The notes: a model not told the origin generated them from the letters alone. DNA of 64,000 nt from Leifsonia sp. fls2-241-R2A-40a (GCF_030209575.1 NZ_JARVRS010000001.1:1984001-2048000); one strand, 5' to 3'; shown: positions 52,174-61,193, numbered from the stretch's first letter. Numbers and translations: made by a program.

Positions 52174-53013
52174 CTAGATGTGGTCGGTGCGAAGCGGGAC
52201 CCAGTCGGGATGCCGGTCGAGCCGGCCCTCGATCTCGCGTACTGCGGCGAGCGAGCGCCCGAAGTGCACGTACGGGTCGCCTCCGATGCCGTATGACTGC
52301 ACGCCGAGCGGTCCGGTGTAGCCGACGTCGCGGAGGAGCCCGAGCAGGTGGAAGTTGTCGAACTCGCCGTCGCCGATGGGCTCGATCGTCGCCGGGAAGT
52401 ACGAGCCTGCGACCGGCCTGCTCCCGTTGGTGTTGACCATGCCGAGGAACGGTGCGAGTGCGGCGAGCGTGCCGGGGAGGTCGTCGCCGTCGGCGGCGTA
52501 CCAGTGGAACGCCGCGAATGTGATGCCCAGATCGGTGGTGTCGTAGGCGGACGCGAGGCGCAGCGCATCGCCGGGCCGCTCCATCCAGGCGAACGTGTGC
52601 GGGTAGAGCAGGAGGCGCACACCGTTCGACCGCGCCCGCTCCAGGGCGGCGTCGAGGAACCGGCGCGCGTCGGCGTCTAATGCGGCGTCCGAGCGCTCCC
52701 CCGACTCGTTCAGCAGGGCGAGTTCCACGGTCCGGGTCGCGTCGACGGAGCCGATGGTGTCGAGCGCACGGTTCCACTCGGCGCTTCCCGGTGCGGAGAG
52801 GTCGATGGTGAGGTAGATCGAGGCGACGTCGAGGCCGTGTCGTCTCGCCATCTCGCCGAGTGCGGGGAGGTCGGCCCATGCCGGCTCGCTCCACAGGGTG
52901 AGGTTGGTCGCGTCGTAGCCGAGCTCGGCCAGGATCTCGAATCGGGTATTCAGCGGATAGGCGCCGCCGCGGCTGTAGAAGCCGACGTCCATCCCGACCA
53001 GGTCGTGCGCCAT
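52174..53013 (-). CDS. Sugar phosphate isomerase/epimerase family protein
   Basis: 279-residue barrel from ATG 53013 (MAHDLVGMDVGFYSRGGAYPLNTRFEILAELGYDATNLTLW). It has RLLLYPHTFAWME, LGITFAAFHWYA and GPLGVQSYGIGGDPYVHFGRS. The His and acidic positions are partly kept, but the final Glu of the usual metal site reads Gln-Ser (VQSYG), so catalysis may differ from the other four relatives in the window. The start shares one base with the preceding stop (TGATG). Confidence 0.75.
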   Translation of the reverse strand: MAHDLVGMDVGFYSRGGAYPLNTRFEILAELGYDATNLTLWSEPAWADLPALGEMARRHGLDVASIYLTIDLSAPGSAEWNRALDTIGSVDATRTVELALLNESGERSDAALDADARRFLDAALERARSNGVRLLLYPHTFAWMERPGDALRLASAYDTTDLGITFAAFHWYAADGDDLPGTLAALAPFLGMVNTNGSRPVAGSYFPATIEPIGDGEFDNFHLLGLLRDVGYTGPLGVQSYGIGGDPYVHFGRSLAAVREIEGRLDRHPDWVPLRTDHI

Positions 53014-54143
53014 CAGAGGGCCCCGGCCGTCGCGGTTTCGAACCGGACGGGCCGAGGAACCGCGGGGTACTCGACCAGCACCGGCTGTCCCGTCGTCGCG
53101 GACTCCACGACGGCGCGCAGCCACTGGAACGAGAACAGCGTGCGGGCGGTCCGCGTGCGCGGGTCTTCACCCGCCCGCAGCACCGCGTGGAACTCGGCGA
53201 GCGGACGCGCGTGGAACACCGGCCCAGTGGTCGGGTGGTGTTCCGTCTGGGTGACGACGGCGCCGCCACGGTCAGAGCTCACGCGGACCTCGTCGCCCTC
53301 CCAGTCCAGCCAATCCCAGGAGACGGCGCCTGCGGCACCGGTGATCTCCACGGAGGAGTGCTCCGACCCGTGCGTGGCGGCCGCGCGCTCATACGAGACA
53401 TCGACGATCGATCGATCGGCCAGGGTCAGCCGGAAGGTCGCCCCGATGTGCTGCTCGGCGCGGTCGGAGTCTGCTTCGAACGGGCCGCCGGTGTGCGGAC
53501 GCCCCGCCCACGCGTCGCGGATCTCGACGGCGACCGGCTCGAAGACCTCGTCGAGCACGGCGACGTCGTACGGACCCCAGTCCATCATCACGCCCCCGCC
53601 GCTGAGGGACGGGTCGCGGAACCAGCTCGATTCGCTCTGGAACTCGAAGCCGCTCCGCCCGCGCTGGGACCGATTGACGAACTCCGCGTGATAGATCTCT
53701 CCGAGAGCCCCGTCGCGCAACAGGCTCCGAACGCGTTGCGTGGTGGCGAGGGAGCGGAAACGGGAGTCGCATCCCTCCAGCGCCCGACCTGCGGCGTTCG
53801 CCTGGGCGGCCAGAAGAGCCGCGTCGCCGGCGGTGAGCACGAGGGGCTTCTCGCACAGTACGTGGAAGCCGGCGGCGATCGCGGCGGATGCCAGGTCGAA
53901 GTGGGTGAACGGGGGAGTGGCGACCACGGCGATGTCGTCCGGCTCCCGCCGGCCGCTGAGGAGCGCGGTGATGTCGTCGTGGACGATCGCGTCCGGGAAC
54001 TGCTCGACGAACGCTCGAAGAGTTTCGGCGTTCGTGTCTGTGACGTGCACCTCCACCGGTTCGTCGATGACGCTGCGGTCGTAGGCCGCGGCGGCGTGAT
54101 GCCTGGAGATCGCTCCCGCACCGATGAGGAAGACTCGTGCCAT
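53013..54143 (-). CDS. Gfo/Idh/MocA family oxidoreductase (4)
   Basis: 376-residue NAD(P)-dependent dehydrogenase: VFLIGAGAISRHHAAA, VVATPPFTHFDLAS, LCEKPLVLTAGDAALL and GGGVMMDWGPYDVAVLDEV. In that last block the usual catalytic His is replaced by Gly-Pro-Tyr, as in glucose-fructose-oxidoreductase-like members that use Tyr. It is divergent from the SBP gene and has its own copy of the operator right beside its ribosome site. Confidence 0.86.
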   Translation of the reverse strand: MARVFLIGAGAISRHHAAAAYDRSVIDEPVEVHVTDTNAETLRAFVEQFPDAIVHDDITALLSGRREPDDIAVVATPPFTHFDLASAAIAAGFHVLCEKPLVLTAGDAALLAAQANAAGRALEGCDSRFRSLATTQRVRSLLRDGALGEIYHAEFVNRSQRGRSGFEFQSESSWFRDPSLSGGGVMMDWGPYDVAVLDEVFEPVAVEIRDAWAGRPHTGGPFEADSDRAEQHIGATFRLTLADRSIVDVSYERAAATHGSEHSSVEITGAAGAVSWDWLDWEGDEVRVSSDRGGAVVTQTEHHPTTGPVFHARPLAEFHAVLRAGEDPRTRTARTLFSFQWLRAVVESATTGQPVLVEYPAVPRPVRFETATAGAL

Positions 54144-54150
54144 TGGTAAC

Positions 54151-54164
54151 CCTTTCGCGAAACT
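54151..54164. promoter_or_regulatory. LacI-type operator at the Gfo/Idh gene
   Basis: CCTTTCGCGAAACT, containing a perfect TTTCGCGAAA palindrome, 12 of 14 matches to the perfect site at 56820. It overlaps the GAAAGGG ribosome site of the minus-strand Gfo/Idh gene (start 54143). Confidence 0.65.
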
Positions 54165-54305
54165 TTCTTCGTCAGGTTACGAGCCGAACTCATCCCGCGT
54201 CAACGCGTTCTTCGTATCAAACTTCTCCAGCCGGCACATCATGGCCCACGCGAGGTGGTCAGAAATGCATGCGAGAGGGTCCGTGACAAGAAAGTTATGC
54301 GAGCA

Positions 54306-54326
54306 ACTTTCAAGAAAGTCTTGACA
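54306..54326 (+). promoter_or_regulatory. LacI-type operator plus -35 element for the SBP gene
   Basis: ACTTTC-AA-GAAAGT (54306-54319) is a 6-base-arm inverted repeat of the same family with AA in place of CGCG's centre. TTGACA (54321-54326) follows at once as a perfect -35. An extra half-site GAAAGTT lies at 54290-54296. No clear -10 is seen. Repressor binding here would cover the -35. Confidence 0.65.
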
Positions 54327-54394
54327 AAGTCCTGCTCGCCGGTCACGCTCATTGCGAAGAGAACGAGCTCTTCCCTATTCGGAGGTCTGAATCC

Positions 54395-55657
54395 ATGAAG
54401 GCACCTAAGAGAGCTGCCTTGATCGCCATCGTGTCCGCGGGCCTCTTGGTCCTCAGCGGATGCTCCGGGAGCGGCGGGACGTCGTCCGGCCCGATCACGC
54501 TCAACGTCTGGGGATTCTCGTCCCTGTACAAGCCGCAGGTCGAGCAGTACGAGAAGCTTCACCCGAACATCAAGATCCAGCAGAAGATCGGCGACTACGA
54601 CGCCGCGCACCAGACCCTCCTCACCGCGCTCAGCGCGGGCAAGGGTCCGGACATCGGCCAGATCGCCATCGACTACATGGCGGAGTTCACCGCGACCCCG
54701 CAGGCGTTCACCGACCTGCGGACGTTCGGCGCCAACGACATCAAGAGCGACTACCTCGACTGGCGCTGGAGCGGCGGTGTCGCCAAGGACGGCACGGTCG
54801 TGGGCATCCCCACCGACGTTGGCGGCATGGCCGTCGCGTATCGCACGGATCTGTTCCAGGCGGCCGGGCTCCCGACGGACCCGAAGGCCGTGAGCGCGCT
54901 GTGGCCGACCTGGGACGACTACATCAGCACCGGCAAGAAGTACGTGGCGGCGACCGGTAAGAAGTTCATCGACAGCGGCAAGGCCATCTTCCGCGCCGCA
55001 TCCAACCAGGCTGACCTGAAGTACACCGACAAGGACGGCAAGCTCGTCTACGCCACGAATCCCGCCATCAAGCAGTCGTGGCAGTACGGCGTCGACGCCA
55101 TCAGCGCCGGCCTCTCGGCGAACGTCCCGACCTACTCGCCGCAGTGGAACGCCGCTCTCGCGGACGGCGGGATCTCGACGCTGATCGCTCCGGCCTGGAT
55201 GCTGCTGTCGATCAAGCAGCAGGCCCCCGCCACCGCCGGCAAGTGGAACATCGCCAGCCTCCCGGGCGCGGCGGGCAACGACGGCGGATCCTTCCTCGTC
55301 GTGCCCAAGCACGCCGCCCACCCGAAAGAGGCGTACGAGTTCATCAAGTGGCTGGAGGCGCCGGAGCAGCAGCTGTCGCTGTTCAAGGAGACCGCGGACT
55401 TCCCGGCCGTTCCCTCGCTCTACTCGAACCCCGCCGTGACCGGCTACAAGGACTCGTTCTTCAGTGACGCTCCCGCCGGCCAGATCTACGTCGACAGTGT
55501 GAAGGCCTACCACGGCCACCCCGTCGGACCGAAGGACCGGGCGATCGAGAACCAGTTCGAGAACGGCCTCGGACGAGTCGATCAGGGGCAGCAGAGCGCT
55601 GACGCGTCCTGGCAGCAGACGCTATCCGATGCCAAACGCGAAGCGGCGAACGGTTAG
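54395..55657 (+). CDS. Sugar ABC transporter substrate-binding lipoprotein (CUT1)
   Basis: 420-residue lipoprotein: signal peptide with lipobox LLVLSGCSGS (Cys about 23), then a family 1 binding protein (VWGFSSLYKPQVEQYEKLHPNIKIQQKIGDYDAAHQTLLTALSAG). It captures the oligosaccharide for the two permeases encoded downstream of the LacI gene. A strong hairpin after its stop suggests that it is made in excess of the permeases. Confidence 0.93.
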   Translation: MKAPKRAALIAIVSAGLLVLSGCSGSGGTSSGPITLNVWGFSSLYKPQVEQYEKLHPNIKIQQKIGDYDAAHQTLLTALSAGKGPDIGQIAIDYMAEFTATPQAFTDLRTFGANDIKSDYLDWRWSGGVAKDGTVVGIPTDVGGMAVAYRTDLFQAAGLPTDPKAVSALWPTWDDYISTGKKYVAATGKKFIDSGKAIFRAASNQADLKYTDKDGKLVYATNPAIKQSWQYGVDAISAGLSANVPTYSPQWNAALADGGISTLIAPAWMLLSIKQQAPATAGKWNIASLPGAAGNDGGSFLVVPKHAAHPKEAYEFIKWLEAPEQQLSLFKETADFPAVPSLYSNPAVTGYKDSFFSDAPAGQIYVDSVKAYHGHPVGPKDRAIENQFENGLGRVDQGQQSADASWQQTLSDAKREAANG

Positions 55658-55675
55658 CACCATTCGGTGGATCGA

Positions 55676-55712
55676 CCTCCCGGCCGCGGTTCCCCCGACC
55701 GCGGCCGGGAGG
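55676..55712 (+). terminator. Strong terminator after the SBP gene
   Basis: Perfect 15-base inverted repeat (CCTCCCGGCCGCGGT/ACCGCGGCCGGGAGG), 7-base loop, followed by CTTTTC. Confidence 0.85.
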
Positions 55713-55731
55713 CTTTTCGAAAGCCCGCGAG

Positions 55732-55745
55732 CGCCTCGCGAAAGT
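55732..55745. promoter_or_regulatory. Partial LacI-type operator upstream of the LacI gene
   Basis: The right half TCGCGAAAGT matches the palindrome ACTTTCGCGAAAGT at 56820 (10 of 14 positions overall). It lies about 60 bases before the LacI start and is consistent with weak autoregulation. Confidence 0.45.
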
Positions 55746-55805
55746 TTCTCGAACGCTCTAAGGTGATGTGTGTCCCGCACCGGGGATGCCCGTGAGGGGA
55801 GCGCA

Positions 55806-56816
55806 ATGAGCACCGTACCGACCGATCGGGTCACGATCGCCGACATCGCGGAAGTCGCGGGCGTCTCGGTCCCGACGGTGTCGAAGGTGCTGAACGACCG
55901 GCCTGGCGTCTCCGCGTCCACGCGGGCGCGGATCACCGCCCTGCTCGAGCAGCACGAGTACACCCCGCGCCGCTCGCCCACGACGGGCATGATCGCCGTG
56001 GTCCTCGCCGAGTTGACCAGCCCCTGGTCTGTGGCGCTCGTCGGTGCCCTCGAGGAAGCCGCCCACGCCAGCGGTCTGGGGGTCATCCTCACCCGTATGC
56101 GCGGGAGTGCGGACGAGAGTTGGATCGACCTCATCGCCGCCCGGGCGGTCGACGGCGTCGTCTTCGCCGTCGTCGAGATGTCCGCTGCCCAGAGGGACCG
56201 GATGCAGGAGCTGGGGCTTCCCTACGTCGTCATCGACCCGCGCGTGATGCAGTCGACCGACGTCCCGACGGTGGGCATCACCCACTGGCGAGGCGCGTGG
56301 GCGGCCACTGCGCACCTCCTGGAGCTGGGTCACCGCCGGATCGCGATGGTCAGCGGGCCGCTCGACCTCGTGTTCAGTCGTGCCCGCGTCGACGGGTACC
56401 GCGCCTCCCTCTCCTCGGCCGGCATCACCGTGCCAGACGAATACCTGGTCGAGACGGAGTTCGGCTATGAGGGCGGCCGGGACGGAGCCGAGCGACTGCT
56501 CGCCCTCCCGGTGCCGCCGTCGGCCATCTTCGCCGCCTCCGACGAGCAGGCCCTCGGCGTCTACGAGGCGGCCCGCATCAGGGGCCTCCGCATCCCGCAG
56601 GACCTCAGCGTCGTCGGGTTCAACGATGTGCCCATCGCCCAGTGGGCGTCGCCGCCGCTGACCACGGTGCACGAGCCGATCGACGACACGGCACGCGAGT
56701 CCGTGCGGATACTTCGCCAACTGATCGACGGAGTGAGGACGGCGACCGCCGTGGAGCTCGCGACCGAAATCGTCGTGCGTCAGAGCACCGCCCCCTTCGA
56801 CGAGAAACTCGACTAA
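55806..56816 (+). CDS. LacI-family transcriptional regulator
   Basis: 336-residue repressor. HTH: VTIADIAEVAGVSVPTVSKVLNDRPGVSASTRARI, hinge LLEQHEYTPRRSPTTG. The effector domain ends VVGFNDVPIAQWASPPLTTVHEP. The ATG at 55806 has GAGGGGAG upstream; the longer frame from 55770 lacks one. Flanked by ACTTTCGCGAAAGT-type sites before the SBP, the divergent Gfo/Idh gene, itself and the permease gene, so it most likely controls the whole glycoside cluster. Confidence 0.92.
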   Translation: MSTVPTDRVTIADIAEVAGVSVPTVSKVLNDRPGVSASTRARITALLEQHEYTPRRSPTTGMIAVVLAELTSPWSVALVGALEEAAHASGLGVILTRMRGSADESWIDLIAARAVDGVVFAVVEMSAAQRDRMQELGLPYVVIDPRVMQSTDVPTVGITHWRGAWAATAHLLELGHRRIAMVSGPLDLVFSRARVDGYRASLSSAGITVPDEYLVETEFGYEGGRDGAERLLALPVPPSAIFAASDEQALGVYEAARIRGLRIPQDLSVVGFNDVPIAQWASPPLTTVHEPIDDTARESVRILRQLIDGVRTATAVELATEIVVRQSTAPFDEKLD

Positions 56817-56819
56817 GCA

Positions 56820-56840
56820 ACTTTCGCGAAAGTCTTGACA
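56820..56840 (+). promoter_or_regulatory. Perfect LacI operator and -35 before the permease genes
   Basis: ACTTTCGCGAAAGT (56820-56833) is a perfect 14-base palindrome, one base away from a consensus -35 TTGACA (56835-56840). It is the best copy of the cluster operator. A convincing -10 at 17 bases is not seen (AACTCT). Confidence 0.8.
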
Positions 56841-56905
56841 AGGCGTTCCGGATTTGGAACTCTCGTTGAGTCGGCACAGTCGCGCCGGCCACGAAAGGAC
56901 TTGCC

Positions 56906-57832
56906 GTGTCAACGATGACCGTTGCCCGCCCCGCCCTTCTCCGAGGGCGCCGGGTCACCTTCCGGGAGCGGATGGCGCCGTACGTGTACATCGCCCCGTT
57001 CTTCCTGCTCTTCCTCGCCTTCGGGCTCGGCCCGCTGATCTACACCGCGTGGGTGTCGCTCCACAATTGGGCGCCCCTGGAGACCGACCACCCGTTCGTG
57101 GGCATCGGCAACTATCAGGCGATGCTGGCCGACCCGCGGTTCTGGAAGGCGCTCGGAAACACCTTCACGATCTTCCTGCTCTCCACCATCCCCGGACTCG
57201 TCCTCGCGTTGCTGATCGCCACCGCGCTCAACAACCGCAGCCTGAAGGTCAAGACGTTCTGGCGGATGGCCCTGCTCGTACCGAACGTCACGCCGCTCGT
57301 CGCGGTCACGCTGGTCTTCAGCTCCATCTTCGGTCGTGACTACGGCCCGATCGCCTGGGGCCTTCACGTGCTGGGCCTGCCTCCCATCGACTGGGGAGCC
57401 AATCCCTGGACGACGCAGTCGGTGATCGCGCTCATGGTGATCTGGCGCTGGACCGGCTACAACGCCCTCATCTACCTCGCGGCGATGCAGGCCGTTCCCG
57501 ACTCGCTGTACGAGTCGGCCGAGATCGACGGAGCGGGCCGCTGGCAGACCTTCACCCAGGTCACGCTTCCCATGATCCGCCCCACGGTGCTGTTCACGGT
57601 GGTGACCTCCACTGTCGGCGGGCTGCAGATCTTCACCGAGCCGCTGCTGTTCACGTCGCCGACCGGAGGCAGCAATGGGCAGGGGCTCACGATGACGCTG
57701 CTCCTCTACGGGCAGGCGTTCAACTCGTTCAAGTTCGGATACGCGTCGGCCATCGCGATGGCGCTGCTGTTCGTGGTGCTGATGCTGGCACTGGTGAACT
57801 TCGCCCTCGCGCGGCTGATTAGGAGCTCCTGA
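56906..57832 (+). CDS. Sugar ABC transporter permease, MalF type (CUT1)
   Basis: 308-residue permease with six hydrophobic segments (VYIAPFFLLFLAFGLGPLIYTAW first) and the EAA loop YESAEIDGAGRWQTFTQVTLPMIRP. Starts at GTG 56906 (AAAGGA about 8 bases upstream) or ATG 56915. Its TGA overlaps the ATG of the next permease. Confidence 0.93.
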   Translation: MSTMTVARPALLRGRRVTFRERMAPYVYIAPFFLLFLAFGLGPLIYTAWVSLHNWAPLETDHPFVGIGNYQAMLADPRFWKALGNTFTIFLLSTIPGLVLALLIATALNNRSLKVKTFWRMALLVPNVTPLVAVTLVFSSIFGRDYGPIAWGLHVLGLPPIDWGANPWTTQSVIALMVIWRWTGYNALIYLAAMQAVPDSLYESAEIDGAGRWQTFTQVTLPMIRPTVLFTVVTSTVGGLQIFTEPLLFTSPTGGSNGQGLTMTLLLYGQAFNSFKFGYASAIAMALLFVVLMLALVNFALARLIRSS

Positions 57833-58782
57833 TGACGACAACCTCCACCCGTCCCGAGGCCGAACCGCGCGACGACCGCGTGGCGCCCAGACGTCCCGTC
57901 TCACGAGCGGCCGCGAAATCGAACCGTACCGCGCGCGACCGCCCGGTCGGCTCACTCCGCAAGCGGCGGCGCGTCTCCTGGTTCACCTACACCGTGCTGA
58001 CCGTCGCCGTCCTGCTGGCGCTCGCGCCGCTCTACTGGATGTTCGTGGTTGGCTCGAACAGCAGCTCGGCCGTGTCGCAGTTCCCGCCGGTGTTCACGCC
58101 GGGCGGCAACTTCTTGAAGAACCTCGACATCATCAACGGCACCGTCCCGTTCGGACGGTCGTTGATCAACAGCGCCATCGTGGCGGTGAGCGTCGCGCTG
58201 CTGCAGATCTTCTTCTGCAGCCTGGCCGGCTTCGCCTTCGCCAAGTTGCAGTTCCGCGGGCGAAACTGGCTTTTCATCGCGGTGGTGGCGACCATGGCCA
58301 TCCCCGGTCAGCTCGGTCTGGTGCCGATGTACATGATCATGTCCAGCCTCGGCTGGGTCGACACCCTGCAGGCGTTGATCGTCCCGGGGGCCGTGTCGGC
58401 GTTCGGTGTGTTCTGGATGCGGCAGGTCATCGTCGGCTCGATCCCCGACGAGCTGGTCGAGGCCGGCCGGGTCGACGGCGCGTCGACGTTCCGGATCTTC
58501 CGCTCCCTCGTCCTCCCGAATATCCGCGGCTCTGCGGCGGTGTTCGGTCTGTTCGCCGCGATGTCGGCCTGGAACGACTTCCTGTGGCCACTCGTCATCC
58601 TGAACACGCCCGACAACTTCACCTCGCAGGTGGCCATCCAGCAACTGCGAACCCAGTACACGATCGACTACTCGACCGTGATGACCGGATCGGTGCTCGC
58701 CACCATCCCGCTGCTCCTCCTGTTCCTGCTCGCCGGGCGTCAGCTCGTCGCCGGGATCATGGAGGGCGCGGTCAAGGGCTGA
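57832..58782 (+). CDS. Sugar ABC transporter permease, MalG type (CUT1)
   Basis: 316-residue permease with an unusually long, Arg-rich cytoplasmic N-terminus (about 45 residues) before TM1 (WFTYTVLTVAVLLALAPLYWMFVV). EAA loop: VEAGRVDGASTFRIFRSLVLPNIR. No ATPase gene follows. Partner of the MalF-type protein. Confidence 0.93.
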   Translation: MTTTSTRPEAEPRDDRVAPRRPVSRAAAKSNRTARDRPVGSLRKRRRVSWFTYTVLTVAVLLALAPLYWMFVVGSNSSSAVSQFPPVFTPGGNFLKNLDIINGTVPFGRSLINSAIVAVSVALLQIFFCSLAGFAFAKLQFRGRNWLFIAVVATMAIPGQLGLVPMYMIMSSLGWVDTLQALIVPGAVSAFGVFWMRQVIVGSIPDELVEAGRVDGASTFRIFRSLVLPNIRGSAAVFGLFAAMSAWNDFLWPLVILNTPDNFTSQVAIQQLRTQYTIDYSTVMTGSVLATIPLLLLFLLAGRQLVAGIMEGAVKG

Positions 58783-58829
58783 ACGCCGGCCGACAACTCT
58801 TTCACCCCACGAACCATCCGAGGAGAGCC

Positions 58830-61193
58830 GTGACTGTTCACGACCAGCGCCAGCCTGCCCACGAGCCCGCAGACCAGGACGTCGACATTGACGTCGAGCG
58901 GATCATCGCCGACATGACGCTCGACGAGAAGCTCGCCCAGCTCGTGGGGCTCTGGCTGCAGCTCGACGACTCCGTCGGCGAGGGCGGCAACATCGCGCCG
59001 ATGCAGCACGAGATGATCGCCAAGGTCGACGACTTCGCCACCTTCGCGCGCCACGGCGTCGGTCAGCTCACCCGACCCCTCGGCAGCCAGGTAACCGGCA
59101 TCGAGCGAATGCTCGGAGCCGTGGAGCGCGTGCAGCAGGAGATCGAGTCCAACAGCCGCTTCGCCATCCCCGCGCTCGTCCACGAGGAGATCCTCACCGG
59201 CCTACAGCTCTACGGCGCGACGACCTATCCGACGCCGCTGGCCTGGGGATCATCCTGGAACCCCGAGCTGGTCGACCGGATGGGCAAGCAGATCGGGCGG
59301 TCGATGCGCGACCTCGGCATCCACCTGGGCCTCGCTCCAGTGCTGGATGTCGTCCGGGACCCGCGGTGGGGTCGCGTCGAGGAGTGCATCGGCGAAGACC
59401 CGTACCTCATCGGCACGATCGGCAGCCGCTACGTGCAGGGCGTCCAGTCCGCCGGGGTGGGGGCGACCCTGAAGCACTTCCTCGGCTATTCGGGATCACA
59501 GGCCGGCCGCAACCTCGCGCCCGTGCACGCGGGGCGCCGCGAGGTCCTCGAAACGTTCTCGGTTCCGTTCGAGATGGCCGTCCGGCTAGCGCATCCGGAA
59601 GCCGTCATGCACTCCTACGCCGAGATCGACGGTGTCCCCATCGCCGCCGATCCCGAACTCCTCACCGGACTGCTCCGGGACACCTGGGGATTCGCAGGCA
59701 CCGTCGTCGCCGATTACTTCGGTGTGGCGTTCCTCCACAACCTGCACGACATCGCCGCCGACGACGTCGAAGCTGCGATCATCGCCCTCCAGGCCGGCGT
59801 CGACGTCGAGTTGCCCACCGGCAACGACTATCTGGAACCGCTCGCCGAGGCGGTCCGCGCCGGACGGATCCCCGAAGCAGTAGTGGATCGCGCGGTCCGG
59901 CGCGTCCTGGAGCAGAAGCTCCGGCTCGGGGTGTTCGGACCGCGCGTCGAGCCTCGTCCGGTCGAGCTCGACCCCGCGGAGGCCCGTGACGTGGCGGCCG
60001 AACTGGCCGAGCAGTCGGTCGTCCTTCTGACGAACGGCGCGGAGACCCTGCCGCTGACCGCCTCCGCGTCGATCGCGGTCGTTGGCCCCAACGCGGACGC
60101 GGGGGAGGCGCTCCTGGGCAATTACTCGTTCACGAACCATGTCGAGGTGCAGGACGGGACCCCGCTGGGGATCGCGCTGCCGACCGTGCTCGAGCGAATC
60201 CGTCAGGAGTTCCCCGAGGGCAGGGTCACCTTCGCCCCGGGCACGACGGTCCGGGCGGAGGACCAGACCGACGAGGCTGCGGCCCTGAGCATCGCGGCAG
60301 CGGTGGCAGCTGCCCGGGCGGCGGAGGTCTGCGTCGCCGTCGTCGGCGACCGGGCCGGGCTGTTCGGCCGCGGCACGGTCGGCGAGGGCAGCGACATCGA
60401 GGAGCTCGAGCTCCCCGGCCGTCAGCGGGACCTCGTTGATGCGCTCATCGCGACCGGGACTCCTGTCGTCGTCGTGCTGCTCACCGGCCGCCCCTATCCG
60501 GTCGCTCGGTGGGAGTCGTCGGCTGCCGCGATCATCCAGGCCTTCTTCCCGGGTGAGGAGGGCGCCGCGGCGATCGCCGGCGTGCTCAGCGGACGGGTCA
60601 ACCCGAGCGGGCGACTCCCCGTCAGCATGCCGAAGAGCGCAGGCGGCCAGCCGTACACGTACCGGCACCCGCGGCTCGGCGGGGCCAACCCGGTCTCGAA
60701 CATCAACCCCGCTCCGGCGTTCCCGTTCGGCCACGGACTGTCCTACACGACGTTCCGGCACAGCGACCTGCAGGTCGAGGTCGCCGCTCCGGCCGACACG
60801 TCGTCGACGATCACGGTCTCGTGCACGGTCGAGAACACCGGCCACCGGGCGGGCGCGGACGTCGTCCAGCTCTACGTGCGCGACGTCGCCGCGTCGGTCA
60901 CACGGCCGCTCCGCCAGCTCGTCGGGTGGGCGCGGGTGCAACTCGACCCGGGCGCGGCCGCCGCGATCCGCTTCACCGTGCCTGCGGACAGGCTGGCACT
61001 GGTCGGGCGCGGCCTGCGCTGGCAGGTCGAGCCGGGGGAGTTCGTCTTCACTGTCGCTCCATCGGCCACCGCCGGCGGTCTCACCGACTCCGTCGTGCTG
61101 GGAGGCGACGTGCGCGAGACCGGTCCCGAGCGGGAGCTGGTCACCGACGTCGAGCTGGAGCGCATCCCGACCGCGCTCCCGGCGGCGGTGTGA
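58830..61193 (+). CDS. Glycoside hydrolase family 3 (beta-glucosidase/beta-xylosidase)
   Basis: 787-residue GH3 enzyme with both alpha/beta domains and a C-terminal fibronectin-III-like domain. The KHF motif is ATLKHFLGYSGSQAGRN. The nucleophile is Asp295 in TVVADYFGV, where the usual SDW reads ADY. The FnIII-like end begins near STITVSCTVENTGHRAGADVVQLYV. There is no signal peptide, so it cleaves imported oligosaccharides in the cytoplasm. The GTG at 58830 has AGGAGAG upstream. GTGA overlap with GH42. Confidence 0.9.
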   Translation: MTVHDQRQPAHEPADQDVDIDVERIIADMTLDEKLAQLVGLWLQLDDSVGEGGNIAPMQHEMIAKVDDFATFARHGVGQLTRPLGSQVTGIERMLGAVERVQQEIESNSRFAIPALVHEEILTGLQLYGATTYPTPLAWGSSWNPELVDRMGKQIGRSMRDLGIHLGLAPVLDVVRDPRWGRVEECIGEDPYLIGTIGSRYVQGVQSAGVGATLKHFLGYSGSQAGRNLAPVHAGRREVLETFSVPFEMAVRLAHPEAVMHSYAEIDGVPIAADPELLTGLLRDTWGFAGTVVADYFGVAFLHNLHDIAADDVEAAIIALQAGVDVELPTGNDYLEPLAEAVRAGRIPEAVVDRAVRRVLEQKLRLGVFGPRVEPRPVELDPAEARDVAAELAEQSVVLLTNGAETLPLTASASIAVVGPNADAGEALLGNYSFTNHVEVQDGTPLGIALPTVLERIRQEFPEGRVTFAPGTTVRAEDQTDEAAALSIAAAVAAARAAEVCVAVVGDRAGLFGRGTVGEGSDIEELELPGRQRDLVDALIATGTPVVVVLLTGRPYPVARWESSAAAIIQAFFPGEEGAAAIAGVLSGRVNPSGRLPVSMPKSAGGQPYTYRHPRLGGANPVSNINPAPAFPFGHGLSYTTFRHSDLQVEVAAPADTSSTITVSCTVENTGHRAGADVVQLYVRDVAASVTRPLRQLVGWARVQLDPGAAAAIRFTVPADRLALVGRGLRWQVEPGEFVFTVAPSATAGGLTDSVVLGGDVRETGPERELVTDVELERIPTALPAAV

